Notes under the pieces: model-generated
Told to the model about the DNA's origin: nothing
Databases searched by the model: none
What the model saw: only the letters and a program-made list of their open reading frames with translations
DNA from: Echinococcus granulosus
Taxonomy: Eukaryota; Platyhelminthes; Cestoda; Cyclophyllidea; Taeniidae
Direction of reading: 5' to 3'
Length of the DNA: 64,000 bases
Assembly: GCF_000524195.1 (NCBI RefSeq)
Contig: NW_020170397.1
Span: 275,976-339,975, forward strand
Part shown: positions 25,190 through 37,900 of the stretch, piece by piece
Layout of the letters: every line of letters begins with the position of its first letter
Position numbering within the stretch: the stretch's first letter is position 1
Made by a program: the position numbers and the translations under genes

Positions 25190-26960
25190 CTTTGATGGAA
25201 TTGCTCGATACCGGTGAAGCTAGACCCATCTAGCAATCGCCCAGACGTATTCCATCGCCTCCGCTTAAAGAGATGATTTGAGACGAGGTTATGAAGCCGT
25301 CCAAGTCAGCATGGGCCTCTCCGATCGCGCTGGTAACGAAGAATGGCGGTAGTCTACGGCTATGCATCGACTGTAGGAAGTTGAACAAGGTAACCAAGAC
25401 GGATGCGTTTCCCTTGCCCAACATTAGCGATTCGCTGGCCTCCTTGCGTGGGTCGATGTGGTTCTCCACCCTAGACAGGAAGTCGGGATATTGGCAAGTG
25501 GAAGCGGCAGAGGTAGACAAAGAAAAGACATCTTTATATTGTCATGTGGGCCTTATAAATTCCAAACGATGCCCTTTGAGCTCTGTAACTCAGCGACTAC
25601 CTTCCAACGCCTGATTTAAACAGATCTGATCGGCCTGTTCCCAAAGCATGGCACAATGTACCATGATGACATTCTCGTTTTTGGTGGAGATATTCGAGGG
25701 CATAACGCCAACCTGAAACCTGTGTTGGATCGTCTACGAGACGTAGGGTTAACCTTGAACCCGAAGAAATGCCGTTTCCTGCAACGCTCGGTCACCTTCC
25801 TGGGACATACAGTCTCGTCAGATGGAATGGCAGTCACCGAAGACCGTGCACAACAAGTGAGGACATGGTCTACACTAACCAACCAGACGGAGCTCCGCAG
25901 TTTCATAGATTTGGCAAATTACTACCAAAAGGCAGGCGAAGAAGAATTTCAAGTGGGTGGAAGGCCTCATTCCACAACGATTGCACCCCTGCAACCCATG
26001 CCCACCGGCTTCACAGGGGAAAGAGTAGGGATAGACATTCGGGGGTCCTCAACCACCATGCGTAGGAGGAAACCGATGTATTCTGGTTATGGAAGACTAC
26101 TTCACGAAAGCAGCTGAGGCGGAAACCATGAAATTACAAGGCACTTAAATGGTTGCTTCAGTTTTATTCAATCGGCGGGTTTTCCAGCATGGAGTACCTG
26201 AATCCATTCATAGCGATGAAGCCCCTAACTTCGAGAGCCAGATATCAAAGATACGCACAACACCTGGACATCCGCAAGGCAATGGACAGGTAGAAGGAAA
26301 GAATCGCACTCTGATCGGACTACTAAAGGCCTTCACTAAAGGTGTCCAACTGGATAACTGGGTTTATACGCCTGGGACGCGTCCTTCTCGCGTACAGGGC
26401 TACGGTCCATACGTCAACGGTGTTTCTCCGTTTCAGATGCTCACAGATTGTGGAATGAGAGTGCCTGCCAAGCGCAGAAGAAGCAGCCAACAATGTTCCA
26501 GAGTACATACTGCGCCTGAAAGAAGGCATAAAAAACCTTTTGACATCTCACGTAAATATTTACGACTGTCTTCTGCCAGGCAGGAGAAATAAAAGGGTCG
26601 ACGGAGCAGGATGAACGTCTTACGAGGAGGAGACTTCGCGCAAATTTACAGTCCGATTCCCCCGCCTGAAATACACCGCAAGTTTCATCACCCATGAAGC
26701 AGAAACCCGTTTCCAGTTGTGAAAGCGTTCGCACATGCAAACGCACGACTGTGTACCCAGGGAATAACCGTTCAACACAACAAGATGCGACCCTACAAAG
26801 GAGCACCACCGGTTGGATGAAAAGATGAGATTTGCGTTTTAACGCGGGACAAGAAACCATCGGCTGACATCTGGAAGAAACTCATAAGCAGTAGCACCGG
26901 GCACGATGCTGAAAGAAAAAGGGGGCTGTGTAGTACTTATTTTGTTTAAATGTTACTCGT
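25190..26960 (+). mobile_element. Decayed Ty3/Gypsy LTR retrotransposon, pol remnant
   Basis: Plus-strand pol text is recognisable but broken by stops and frame changes. The reverse transcriptase region begins with LLDTGEARPI near 25200, then WASPIALVTKNGG and LRLCIDCRKLNKVTKTDAF (25310-25410). The block around FQTMPFELCNSATTFQRL is followed by a stop, and then by YHDDILVF at 25659, where the usual catalytic YxDD carries His. FLGHTVSSDG marks the end of the palm and thumb. RNase H is missing: at about 25930 the frame jumps to the zinc-finger-proximal integrase text (PLQPMPTGFTGERVGIDI). Integrase continues with YFTKAAEAE, HGVPESIHSD, a second internal deletion, then TPGHPQGNGQVE. HNKMRPYKGAPP near 26780 is the typical end of pol. 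A polypurine tract (gaaagaaaaaggggg) is followed by tgtgtagtac at 26927, the probable start of the 3' LTR. The element is non-functional as it stands. Confidence 0.88.
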
Positions 26961-27671
26961 AGCTGAGAAGCGGTCAGAACCTAAAGCCAAAGAAAAGTCC
27001 CATGTCCAAATATTCCTAAAATTGTACCCATCCCCCATTTCCCCTAAGAAATAAACATGGCAAAAACAAATCACCCTGGGTGTTCTAAGCACATGAAAGC
27101 TAAGAAAGGGAAGATAAACGCGCCTCTTCCTACAGTAGAACCACTATTTCAATTTGGCTTATTTCAAAACAGCAAAAATTCGGGCCTCAAAACTGAGCAA
27201 AAAGATATCATTTTCCCCAATATAATAAAATGTATACGTATAATTCTAATAGAAAAGCTTAACAACAGATCAATTTAATCTTCTTTGAGACTTGTATGAG
27301 CAAAATGCATCAAAATTTTCTCGCAAAACATCGACTGTGCACAGATTCAGCATTACTTAGTTGATAAATCCTAGGGACATTTACTTTTAGTGTATGCTAG
27401 CAATTTAATTTTAGTTTTGATTTACTGTTCCTGCATAGATTTGCGCTGTTTAATATCGATATGAGTAACACTTATTTGAAGAGATTACGCGAAAGTTCCA
27501 ATTCTGCATGCATATTTTTTAAAGCGATTTTGATTCTAAAATTTCTTAAGTGAATATGAATTTTAATTGTCCGAATTAAGTATTTTGCGTGAATAAGATG
27601 TCATTGTTTTAATAATTTTGTTTGAGTTTGTGTAGTTCTCGTCCTTCCTATTTGGTTAAAGTTCTCGAATA
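26961..27671. other. AT-rich upstream region of cyclophilin, possible residual LTR
   Basis: The first few hundred bases could belong to the 3' LTR that begins near 26927, but no matching 5' LTR exists in the window to set its end. The last ~70 bases before 27672 should hold the cyclophilin leader. No TATA box is clear. Confidence 0.35.
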
Positions 27672-28191
27672 ATGGGCGTGAAGTGCTTCTTCGACATCTC
27701 CATTGGCGGTAAGCCAGCGGGTCGCATCGTCTTTGCCGTGAGTTGTTTAGATTTGTTAACTTGTGTAGCTGTTTGATGACGTCCCAAAGACAGTAGAGAA
27801 CTTCCGTGCACTGTGCACCGGTGAGAAGGGTTTCGGATACAAGGGCTCGAAGTTTCACCGAATTATTCCCGGTTTTATGTGCCAAGGTGGTGATTTTACT
27901 GCCGGGAATGGTACCGGTGGCAAGAGCATATACGGGAGCAAATTTGAGGATGAAAATTTCAATCACAAGCACAGCAAGCCGATGATGCTCTCGATGGCGA
28001 ATGCGGGTAAGAACACCAATGGCTCGCAATTCTTCATCACTACCGCCGTCACCAGCTGGCTTGATGGGAAGCATGTTGTCTTTGGTGAGGTAGAAAGTGG
28101 CGAAGATGTTGTTAAGGATATGGAGGCCGTCGGTAGCAGTAGTGGCAAGACTTCCCAAGAAGTACTGATTACTGACTGCGGTCAGCTGTAA
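27672..28191 (+). CDS. Cyclophilin A-type peptidyl-prolyl cis-trans isomerase
   Basis: Cytosolic prolyl isomerase and cyclosporin-binding protein. Two exons (27672-27737 and 27769-28191) give 162 residues, the normal length for a single-domain cyclophilin. The intron (27738-27768) is only 31 nt, gtgagt to gtgtag. Active-site text is intact: [15 protein letters not shown] carries the catalytic Arg and the Phe/Met/Gln pocket, [15 protein letters not shown] follows, and [10 protein letters not shown] holds the drug-contact Trp and His. No signal peptide or extra domain is present, which supports the cytosolic class. The usual Glu in the RIVFEL strand is Ala here (RIVFALFDD), right at the splice junction and dependent on where the intron is cut. 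The sequence closely resembles remembered Echinococcus cyclophilin. The upstream neighbour is a retroelement remnant; CDC37 converges from the right. Confidence 0.95.
27738..27768 (+). other. 31-nt intron in cyclophilin
   Basis: gtgagt...gtgtag with a T-rich centre. Removing exactly 31 bases restores the reading frame into [12 protein letters not shown]. This is near the lower size limit for spliceosomal introns in animals. Confidence 0.9.
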
Positions 28192-30174
28192 ATCAACCGG
28201 CCGAACGTTCACTCTATTCCCTTTATTAATTGTATCGCGCTAATCCTGCTCCTCATTGCTTCTTTACCCGTTTGTGGCCGTAACGTGTTTCAACAATGAA
28301 GTCGTTGTGCGTATTTTGAATTGCGTCTCTTGTGGTCTGAAATAGCTTTTTTTGTTGGAACGGGGTTTAACGCACCGTGCAGGGTCATCTATCTTGTAGT
28401 CGTGTGTCTTGCTTTTTTGGGGTTCAGTTTCTGCCTCACGTATCCCCATGGTGTCGTTTTAGGTTCGTTGGTAGTCGTACCTCTAGTGGGCTCATGCAGT
28501 CGTTCTGTCGCTACTTGCTTCGGTTACTTGGCAATATGGCGGGATACGGGCTGATTGTCCTGAGGCTGCGGGTCTCTATCACCTAGGTGATGCGGGTTCT
28601 TTTATAGACACGTCTTCTGATGGCATATTTTGCCCGGCTTGTTTTTTTGCCACCCTGGAGCGGTTGCTTTGATGGTTGTTGTGTTGCTGGGGTGCTTGTG
28701 CGTTCTGGTCATGGTGGCGGGATGGGAAATTGTTTCGCTTCATGTGTGCACGACTGGTGGATTTGGTCATTGTCACCTTCAACAATCCAGTCTTCCTGTC
28801 CACCGGTGAGTCATGTCCCTGCCTTGTTAAGCACCGCGGTTGTTGACGCATCAGCTTGCCTGTGCCGGAGGATTAGTCACAAGCTGGTTGTGGCCTCGCC
28901 AGACCCTTCTTCAATGCAAACCTCGGGGTGATGCTTACCATTCAATGTGAGTTGATTGAAGTATCGGCAACTTTTTATCGCGGGGTCACAACCAAGTTGT
29001 GGAGGAAGTCGGTGCTCGTGATGGGCAATGGGTGAGGACTTAGAGGTTGACTCCAGTCTTGTGGGTTTGCAAAAGATAGTGAGATGATTTCAAGGATCCC
29101 TCGACTTACTTTCCTGTTTTCTGTATTATTTATTAAGGGACTAAACTAGCAGTCTCGATGCGGCGAGATTCATCACTGCAGCTGAATCACCCTGGCGCGC
29201 TGCTGTATGCGTGTGCTAGCTTTTTGACATCGTGAATACCCATGGCCTTGGTGGTGGTGCTGGTGTCAGTGAGGCAGGAGTCTCGTGCATATTTGCCGCA
29301 CAAGAGATGATGCGTCTGTCGGGCCTCATGGACGCCATTCGAATGTTTATTCACTGGATGTAAACAGCTGTGGTGACGCATAGGGGACCAACGTGGCCGG
29401 AGTTGTTCCAGGTGTACAGAAGGTTGGCCATGCACACCACTCTTCCATTCAGACTCCAGGCTACCAGATACCACTTCTGAATAGTACATGGGGAAGGATG
29501 CTGTGGTTAGTCGAACCTGTGGAGGCTGACTACAAGACGGTCATCAAGACGACATAAATTTGACACACCTCCGAGTACATGTTTCTTTCACTTTATGTTG
29601 GCCTTGGGCAATTGCTGCCATGACAGGCGGTCGACGCGCAGGATGCGTCTCCTGCAGGAAATCCACCAAACCCTTTGCCCCTATTATCGGAATCAATCCC
29701 CCCTCCCCCTCCAGACAATTTGCATTGTAGATGAACACCAATGGAAGGGATCACGCAGATCCGCCCCATCGTCTGGTGGTTAATCGTAACCTGCAGATAG
29801 GATCAATGACGACCAAGACAGGACAGAGCCCACGAGCAGGGCTGGAAGCGACCCCCAGACGGAGAAACTGATAGAACGATGTTCAGATCACAGACACCGA
29901 GCGACTCCCCACCGTCTCCGTCATTGTCATGATGCCAGTCGCACTCATACCTACAGACGTCCTGCACGCCACTGGGACATCGTCTCCCCGTGTCCTTCAA
30001 AAGACACAGCTTCTCCGGTTTAGCCTCTGTTTTACTAAAGCTGACATCAGAGAAGAAGGAGAAAGAAACTTTTTCCAACCCAATCAATCGTTACAGAAGT
30101 CGGAGGAAAGGCGAATTTAGTGCATCGCGTTTAACACTTGCAAAAATCTCAAGTAAAACGAGGCTGAGGCAGAG
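28192..30174. other. Convergent intergenic region between cyclophilin and CDC37
   Basis: The region should hold both 3' UTRs. No AATAAA was seen near either stop codon. Open frames at 28620-28931 (plus) and 29187-29489 (minus) lack motifs and splice context. The 29560-29980 part is GC-richer and could be a degenerate repeat, but no second copy was found in the window. Confidence 0.4.
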
Positions 30175-33100
30175 TCACGACTTATTAGAGGCACTATCAC
30201 TAGGGTTTGCCAACTCCTCCTTCACATTCTCCTCTGCCACCGGGGCCTTCACCTCCTCAACGTTAACACCGTTTGCTGAGTCGTACTCCCCACCTTGGCC
30301 TTCGGCATCAGCAGCAGCGGCATTTTCGACCCAAAGGCCAGAGGCAACGCATCGCTTCATACACTCCTCCGCCTCTTTCGGATCCATCTCCGTCAGTGTC
30401 TTCTTCAACAACTCAACGTCTCGAGTCTCGAAGCACTTTCTTAGGGGCTAAAAGGCGAACAAACAGGGGAGGGGTGGGATGAATGATTGAGCAGACATGA
30501 CTGAGTAGATACGGACAAGTTGGGACTTGACACCTTCGCTCGGTGACAAGAAATGCGGCGTATTCGACCGTTGCCTGGTATTTTAAATGATGCTGTCAAG
30601 ACTAATCTGGCTTGGCATGGAAGACGTGGAGGAACTAGAATTACCTATGTAACTGGTGCAGATGACAAGCACTGCTGCCTTTTAAGCAAGCGAGGACACA
30701 AACAGTCACAATTTAACCCTAATGTTCACCATAGTGGCGCAAGGGTTGTGTTTCCTCTCTCGACACGAAAGGAAATCAAGGCCTCAGACATGTGATGGTC
30801 CTTGCGGTCGTGCTGGAGGCGCGAGATTATGACACTAGGACTCAAAAGGCAATTGAAAATGGCCTACCTCGGGAAGGGTTTCTATGACCTCGTAGGGGTC
30901 CAATCCACCGGGGCCAAGACGTTTCTGCCGCTCCTCTTCCTCGTACTGCTGCATCGCCTCGGTCAGCCTGACTCGAGCACGATCACGAATACGTACTTTG
31001 AAGGCCGTCAGCTCCTCATCGAACATGCGCTGGTACTCCGGCTCTGCATTGATGAATCTGCGAGAGGATGGGCGGAAAAACACATTCGTGAATAATTGTA
31101 CCCTCTTTAGGGCTTCAATGCTTGAATGCGTGAAACAAAGGAGTGACGACATTTTGGCAGTCGCATCAGGCACACTAGAGTATGCAACAAAGCGGCACAT
31201 TCACCGAACCATCCCCAGAAGGGAACATTTGCCAGAAATCATTCTATCCAAACACGGGAGTTAGGAAATGTGGCATTTTGCCATTCCGCTCCTTCCTCGT
31301 TAGCAGAAACGATTCGGATGTGCAAAGCCTCTTACTGGCCTTCAGTAGCATTTCCTGAGGGAAAATTTAAAGCCGTCCAAGACAGCTTAAACAACTATTG
31401 CTACTAAAAAGGAATAAGTAGCAAGTTTTACTTTGTGACGAGAGGCTTATTCCTCACAATAAGCAAAATTAAAAAGAAGCAATTCAAAAGAAAACACGAC
31501 CAGCCCTACACCTAGCCACAAACCCACCTGTGAGCTAGGCAAATACTTGGGGAAAAATCCAACAGTGACAATGAAAAGCGTCTCACTTGTTGAAGAAGGG
31601 TCGAATACAAGACCGTGGATCGCATTTAAGGGACTTGGCCAGTTCCAGCATGAACTGCATCACGATGCACTGGTGGGAGACGTGATCCAGCAGGCTGTAC
31701 TTCTACCAACAGAACGGAAATACAGAGGAATGACTAAAGCTCTTTAAAAAAATATATTATTTACATTAATCGTAGCATCGTCTTACTATAAAGCACAGGT
31801 TTTAACATACAAGTGACAAGCACGTTCAACAGTGGTTGCAACGACTTGTGTATCGCGAAAGGAGTGGCTGAGATTAAAGGCAACAATAAATTTGATGTAG
31901 AATAATGTCCTCGGTGTGGGAGCGATTACACTTTTCCAGTTTTTGGACTCCATAAATGCAAAACGTCTTTCGTGGATTGTAATGACCGATTTTCCTCCGA
32001 GACACCAAGGCAGCGATTAGGGGTAGAAATAAATACCTACTGTTTTATTATTACGACAGTCTGAGTAGTTGTTAATAAACAATAACCGGAACGTAAGCAA
32101 CATCCGCAATTAAGCTGGTACGTAACTACGTCAGTAGTATACCTTCGTGCATACTACTACGGCTTCTTACGACGCTAGGAGAAACTTCGGGTGCTATATT
32201 TGAGCTTTAAATATGCAGAAACGAGGCACAAACCTACTCATATTGTGTTTGAGCGCAAAACCAGAAGATAATTTCACATTGAGCTTAGAAGAACCGGTTT
32301 TAAGTTCACTCTCATTAATAGGGAGTCTGCCCAGTGGGAAAATCGACCACCACAACTCAGACACTGTTCATCAGACGTGACAGCAACATTTGTCAATCAT
32401 TTTGGATAATTAAAGCGATACTACTCAAAACGGAAAAAATGTGACTATCATCAAGTAGCCAAAATTATCCAACATCTACTGTATTGTTTTACACTCAACC
32501 TTACACACTTCGGCGAGGCTAACGTGCGCAGTGACAAAAGGCACTTGCCACGTATTTGTGACGTTGGAAGGGGATGGGCTATAAGTACTTCGAGCAAGTC
32601 AAACTTGCCAAAACACACGAAGCATGATCCAGAAATAAACCTGATTGGTAAAAGACGCGTCCAAAAGTGCCAAAATTAATCAAAACAGACGCACCTCTTC
32701 CATGGCAAGATCAAGGCACCACAAGACGAGATGATTGGCAGTTTCATCACAAACCAGGTGAGGATTTTCAAGGAGGTATTGTCGGGAGTCAACTGGACGA
32801 CTAAACATACCGAACTTCTTGATTTCGGCTTCATGTTTCTTAACAAAGTCCCTAAGTCGGTCCGCGGCCTCTTCATGAACATCATCATCATTGTCCTCGT
32901 CAACCTTCGGTTTCTCTTTCAAAGCCGCTTTGTTAATAAACTAAATTGACCACGAAAGTACCAATTATTACAAGACTATCAATGACACCACATTACAAGT
33001 CAAACTAATAAGATTTGTTGGTGAGATGAAGGCAATAACGTCAAACTTACCGTCCGAGACCGTCCCTCGTGGCTTATTGTGTCAACATTGAGAGGACGAA

Positions 33101-33522
33101 GCTAAAAATATTCGATATATGTACTTGCAGATCATACCCTTTCTTTTTTGTTCATTGCCTTCTCCTTCTCCTGCCATTCTTTGTCGGCTACCTCCAGTTT
33201 CCTTAAATTATCCTCCAATTCTTTCACATTAGGTGCATTACTCTGCAAAAAATGAAAAGTGAGCTGCAACATACCTTGATTCCCTCATCGTATAGTGATC
33301 GAGCCTTCTGTAGGGCTTCAATATGCTCCTTCTTTCCCTTTTCAAACTTTTCTTTTTCTTCTTTCCATTCACGGTCACGGTTAAGACGAGCTTCGTGACG
33401 CCAACGGAACAGGCTAGCAGTATCTATGTTAGGGTGGGTGTCATCTTCATCATCTGAGACCTGAAGCCGAGTCACAGAGACCAAAGGCATACCTCAATGT
33501 GGTCCCATTTACTATAATCCAT
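30175..33522 (-). CDS. CDC37: Hsp90 co-chaperone Cdc37, complete
   Basis: Cdc37 delivers client kinases to Hsp90 in the cytosol. Eight minus-strand exons keep one frame for 397 residues (human about 378): 33493-33522, 33275-33460, 33138-33242, 33051-33101, 32695-32940, 31587-31699, 30868-31057, 30175-30447. The N-terminus [21 protein letters not shown] carries the conserved Ser (residue 12 here) in a casein kinase 2 acidic site, followed by the kinase-client coiled coil ([10 protein letters not shown]). [13 protein letters not shown] is the conserved linker. The Hsp90-binding domain begins around [12 protein letters not shown] and includes [15 protein letters not shown] and [26 protein letters not shown] and RCVASGLWV mark the C-terminal helical part, ending in an acidic Ala/Glu-rich tail. 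Intron 1 is only 32 nt. The gene is head-to-head with the zinc-finger gene and convergent with cyclophilin. Confidence 0.95.
32547..32562. repeat. Degenerate copy of the dispersed 16-bp palindrome
   Basis: GCCACGTATTTGTGAC differs from the copy at 57997 at two positions, both in the left arm. It lies in a CDC37 intron. Confidence 0.35.
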
Positions 33523-34941
33523 AAGTCTACTAGGAGCGGTTAAAGGTTCGCACAATCGAATGAACACACTTAAACAAAGTAGGATAATTATTTCAGCGCA
33601 AGCGCACTTACCCTGTTCACATGTAGAAACCTAGTTAAATGACGTCACAAAGATAGTTATTTAACTAAAAATTTAGTGGGAAATAGGTACTTGTCTAATA
33701 AGAGTTGAAATAATATAATAGTTTTCGAAATCCGTGAGAGCTATATTCAGAAAAAAATGCACTAAATAAAGCAATTTTTAACTGTGCAAAAGAGATTGCC
33801 CTTGCATTAACCATAATTTACCCATTTTTTAAAACGCATTGGTGCTTTGTTAATTATAGAGTGTTGTTTAGTTAAATTTTTCGGCACTATCTTCAATTGA
33901 GTGTTTACTGCTAGGTGGTCAAATGCGTAACAACAAGTTAAGCTGTGATTGCTGACAAGTGTTACGAAATAGTGAGCGTATTTCCGTCTTCTCCCTGTGC
34001 AAATGCCGGTAAAAGGGCAAATATTAGACCTTCTCAAAGTTGGCTATTAGTGCTAGTCAATAGGCTAGAGCAAACCAATGCACAAAACGGGTTTTTTGAC
34101 TTTTGCATAAGATTTGGTATGCAGTGCACCGAGGCGTGATGGTCACTTAGCGGTTTTCTCTGAAGCTCATTGTGAACAACAAACAGCAGAAAAATCCTTA
34201 TTTTCTTTTTAAAAATTATGATTTTTTATTTTTAGCTGATTTTTGTAGTTTTAATGTGCATGCTTTCTAAAATGTTTTTTGGACTACTTTATACTGCTTC
34301 TTGTTTGTATGCTTTTATCAATCCCGATGTGGTTTCGGTTTTGGTGAACTCAGCCATCTTCGACTTTGGGAAGGTTGGTTTGTTTTTGATTTCTAAATTT
34401 TGTTTCCATACTTTGAGTTACTGGCATTGTCTGGAGATGATTCTATTCATTTGCTTTAACGGGTTTAATGGCAATTGTTGTTGGGATATGTCTACTGAAA
34501 TAAATTAGTAGACGCCTGCTGCAAATTAAGTAGTCGCATGCCTGTTAAAGCGTTCACTCCAGTTGGCTTCCTACTGGGTGGTTTATGCTTCGAACAGGAT
34601 TTGTTAGCCGTCTTAACCTTTTTTGGGATTCTTTCCTACTTTTTTAATGAGGCGTTTATCTTCCTGCCATTCATTCGACTACTGCTTCTTTGGTAACTTG
34701 GGTTGAAGTTCGAACATTGCTGTAGATATTGCTGTTGCCGCCGTTTCAGTCCCTACAAAATCATTCTTAGTTAAGGCAGCATTGTGAGTATTGAATTTTA
34801 TCTTTGTTCTATGCAATTTTAACCACGACGTAATTGCAATGCGTTTTATCGCGTTGGGTCCTAATCATTTTGGTTTCTTATGTGTTAGTGACTGAAATCT
34901 CGATGAATAGGGCCTCTGTGGTCTTTTTTAGTTCTTTACTA
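33523..34941. promoter_or_regulatory. Shared upstream region of CDC37 (-) and the zinc-finger gene (+)
   Basis: About 1.4 kb separates two start codons pointing away from each other. It must contain both promoters and leaders unless far-upstream exons exist. A T-rich acceptor (gtctttttag) ends 12 bases before the zinc-finger ATG, so that gene probably has a spliced 5' UTR. No TATA box was obvious on either side, in keeping with housekeeping promoters. The bidirectional role is inference. Confidence 0.45.
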
Positions 34942-37900
34942 ATGGACTCAGTGTCAACAAAGCCGGAAGCCACGGATGAAGACCAATCCTCAATAACCCC
35001 ATCAACCTCTCGAAGGCGTCGCAGTCGCGCACCTTCTTCTGCCCCAAAAAGCACTCCAAAGCGTCCACGAACCACTCCATCTACAAAATCGCCACGCGGT
35101 GGAAAGGGTGGCAGGAGTCGTGGAGGTACTGCTCGAACGAAAGCCGCGAAATCCGCCGTTGGTGCTGATGAAGCTGATGCCACAGAAGACTTCACAGCTC
35201 TGGCTGCTAGCGCTCTAGACTATGCGGAAGACTCCTCCTCGCAGGAAGACGATGAAAATGACGACGATGATGACGATGGTGGCAGTGACTACGTCCCCGA
35301 CGCTGCTGAGGCCGATCACAATGAAGAAGACGAGTTTGAGGAAATGGATGTGGACGTCTCGAGGACTCCTCGTAGGCGTCGTGGTCGGAGGTCAAACGCT
35401 GCCACTTCAAGCGTACAAAACCACGATGATGATTTCGATATCAGTGATTATGAAGATGATGACGATGGGATGCAGGAGAGTCGCGTCAGTCTAATGAATG
35501 AGGTGTCTGCAATGCAGGACTCAAATAGACACGATGAACCCCTGGGACTCTTCTCCGACATGGTTGCTGCATCTGGGTTGGTTGGTAATTCTACTGGTGG
35601 CAACGATGATAAAGACATCTACGACTTTGATGCGCAGAGTATGGCCTCGGATAAGCGTTTTCGCAAGATGCGACAATCGGCCGCGGCTAGACAGAATCGC
35701 AAATCTGGTGGCGGTGGTGGTGGAGGAGGCGCTTCCCGTTCCCGACCTGCTAATCGACCTGCCACTCAAGTGGGTGCCAGTTGGGGTTCGAATATTTACA
35801 GTGCCCTAGCAACTTCTCTCAAAACCCGTGGTGATCTTGACGCCTACACGAACTTTTTGAAGTGCCCATATCTAAACAGTTGCATGGATTCTATGTTTGT
35901 TGACATGTGCCGACCCAGTAATCAGCACATGGGCCTATTCTTCGGTCCCTCTGCAAGTTTGCAAAGCCTCATGGGTCGTGTTAATGATCCAGACAAGGTG
36001 GTTGAGCTTTTGCATGCATTTATGTCTAAGTCATACGATACCTTGGCGAATAGAATTCTGTGGTTTGCACCCATCATTCACCAGCAACCGGTTCCACTCT
36101 CAAACATGTGCGCCTTTGCGGACAGACTTACCACTTTGTCTAGGAGTCTAGACCCCGATATGACAATTGAGCCGGCGTATATTCTCGAAGGTGATCTCAA
36201 CGTTCTTGTTCAAACTGGTGCGCCTTTTACTGATCTTGAAGTTTCATTGATCCAGCAAACCGCTATAAATAGTGCCGGTCACATGGGTCGCTTTATGACA
36301 GATGTGCATCAAATTATCCTCTCCAACGACTTTTGGGATCAGTTGAATGACCTTGTCGCTCTACCTTATGAGAAGATTATTAGCTACGCGGAGAGAGGTA
36401 ACGCAACCGCTGAAGGTGATGCCTCAGTGAATCTTGAAGCCATTGAGCCACCATGCCTCCACCGCATCATCGCAGCTGTAAACAGTGAGAATAAATTGTT
36501 GGGAATAGCCCTCACTGACACCTGGGATCTTAATAAGGTTCCACTGTCTCGAAAACGCCGAAGCCTGAACTTCGAGAACCTCCAAAGGGGTCCTCTTCAA
36601 CTCACCAAGACTGATCGGTCATCTTCTGTCACTGAAGAACTTCCCATTGAACTGGACACCTATGGGGTGTTGGAACAGATTTTAGATGATGTTGCTGTTT
36701 TGAGAACTCTTGAAGACGAGTCGGCTGAGGCCACGACCATTCGCACTTCGCCTCAAATAGGTCGCATTCACTTGATGGACTGTTTCCTGCTCAAACCCAA
36801 TAGTCGGAAGGATGCTCTTATCTTAGTCTGTTACGAGGCTAGTGCTAGCCCACCTATGCCGAATCCCAGTCCACCCGGTTCTAGCCCATTCAAGGTATAC
36901 TCCCTCGTTAGTGAGGAGAATTTCTTCTTTTCTCGGTTCGGCATCACATCCGATTCCCCAGCTCTCATGGACGGTATGTTCACCGCTGACCCTGAAGCCC
37001 TGATTGAACGTAAAGCTGTGGCTGTTCTGCCTGATTTAGTGTTCAACAATCTTCGTTCCATTGCTCTTCGTGAAGTAGTCGCTTCAAGCGGTACCGCGAT
37101 TGTGAATGCGGTGCTTACAAACATAAGCACCGATGCAGAGACACCAAGCATCTATCGCTGCTCCAAATTCATCCTCGTCGATAGCCAACGTCGCGTTCCA
37201 CTGGCGATCGTTTTTGAGGTCCCTATCCGTCTCTCCTGGATAATCGATGCTAACGAATGTTCTGTTCGACCTCTCGACACCTCTGCTCTCAACACCGAGT
37301 TTACCTCCGTCACTGCAGACACTCTGTCTGCCGTGGAGGGCAAATTCTCTCCCAACATTACAGAGTGTCGTCTCGTAGTTATTAACGGGCTGCTCTACTC
37401 TCTCCAGGTGGATGAGAATCGAGTTCTTCAGCGAATTGTAGAGTTAATTCCAGCTGGATATGGCAATCCGACTGGTCATCCAGATCATGCTGCCTTGGCG
37501 CCCCAAGCCGTCACTGGAGATGCTCGAGCCTCCTCTGCCTTCCTCCGCATTTTCAATGAAGAAAGCTCGACCTCTTCCGTCTTTCCGATGATCTACCTTC
37601 CACACTTCGGCCAACAGACACTTGTGAACCAGGTGGCCGGCTTCTGTGATGAGTTGGTGGACCACATATACACCAGTCCTGTTTCCTTCTCTCTCTACGA
37701 CGTTGTCTTCCGCATGGCCATCAAGCACACACCTAAAATGCTGGCCAGACAGCATCGTGAGGCTGCTGAGGCAGCGGCGGCAGCGTCGGCCGAAGCGAAT
37801 CCCAACGACCCGCCTCCTCCACCCGTTCCTATGCCTGAGCATTGGGGCGTGTGTTCAATCTGCTCGAAGGAATTACACTCCGTTAGCGGTTTGTTGGAAC

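Noticed and set aside
28620..28931. 103-codon plus-strand frame downstream of cyclophilin
   Set aside because: Codon text is Cys/Trp/Val-rich and unlike a folded protein; probably UTR or spacer.
34834..34941. Upstream ATG for the zinc-finger protein, giving a hydrophobic N-terminus like a signal peptide
   Set aside because: A consensus acceptor ends 12 bases before the next ATG (34942), so the upstream stretch is probably intronic; a signal peptide would also not fit a nuclear finger protein.
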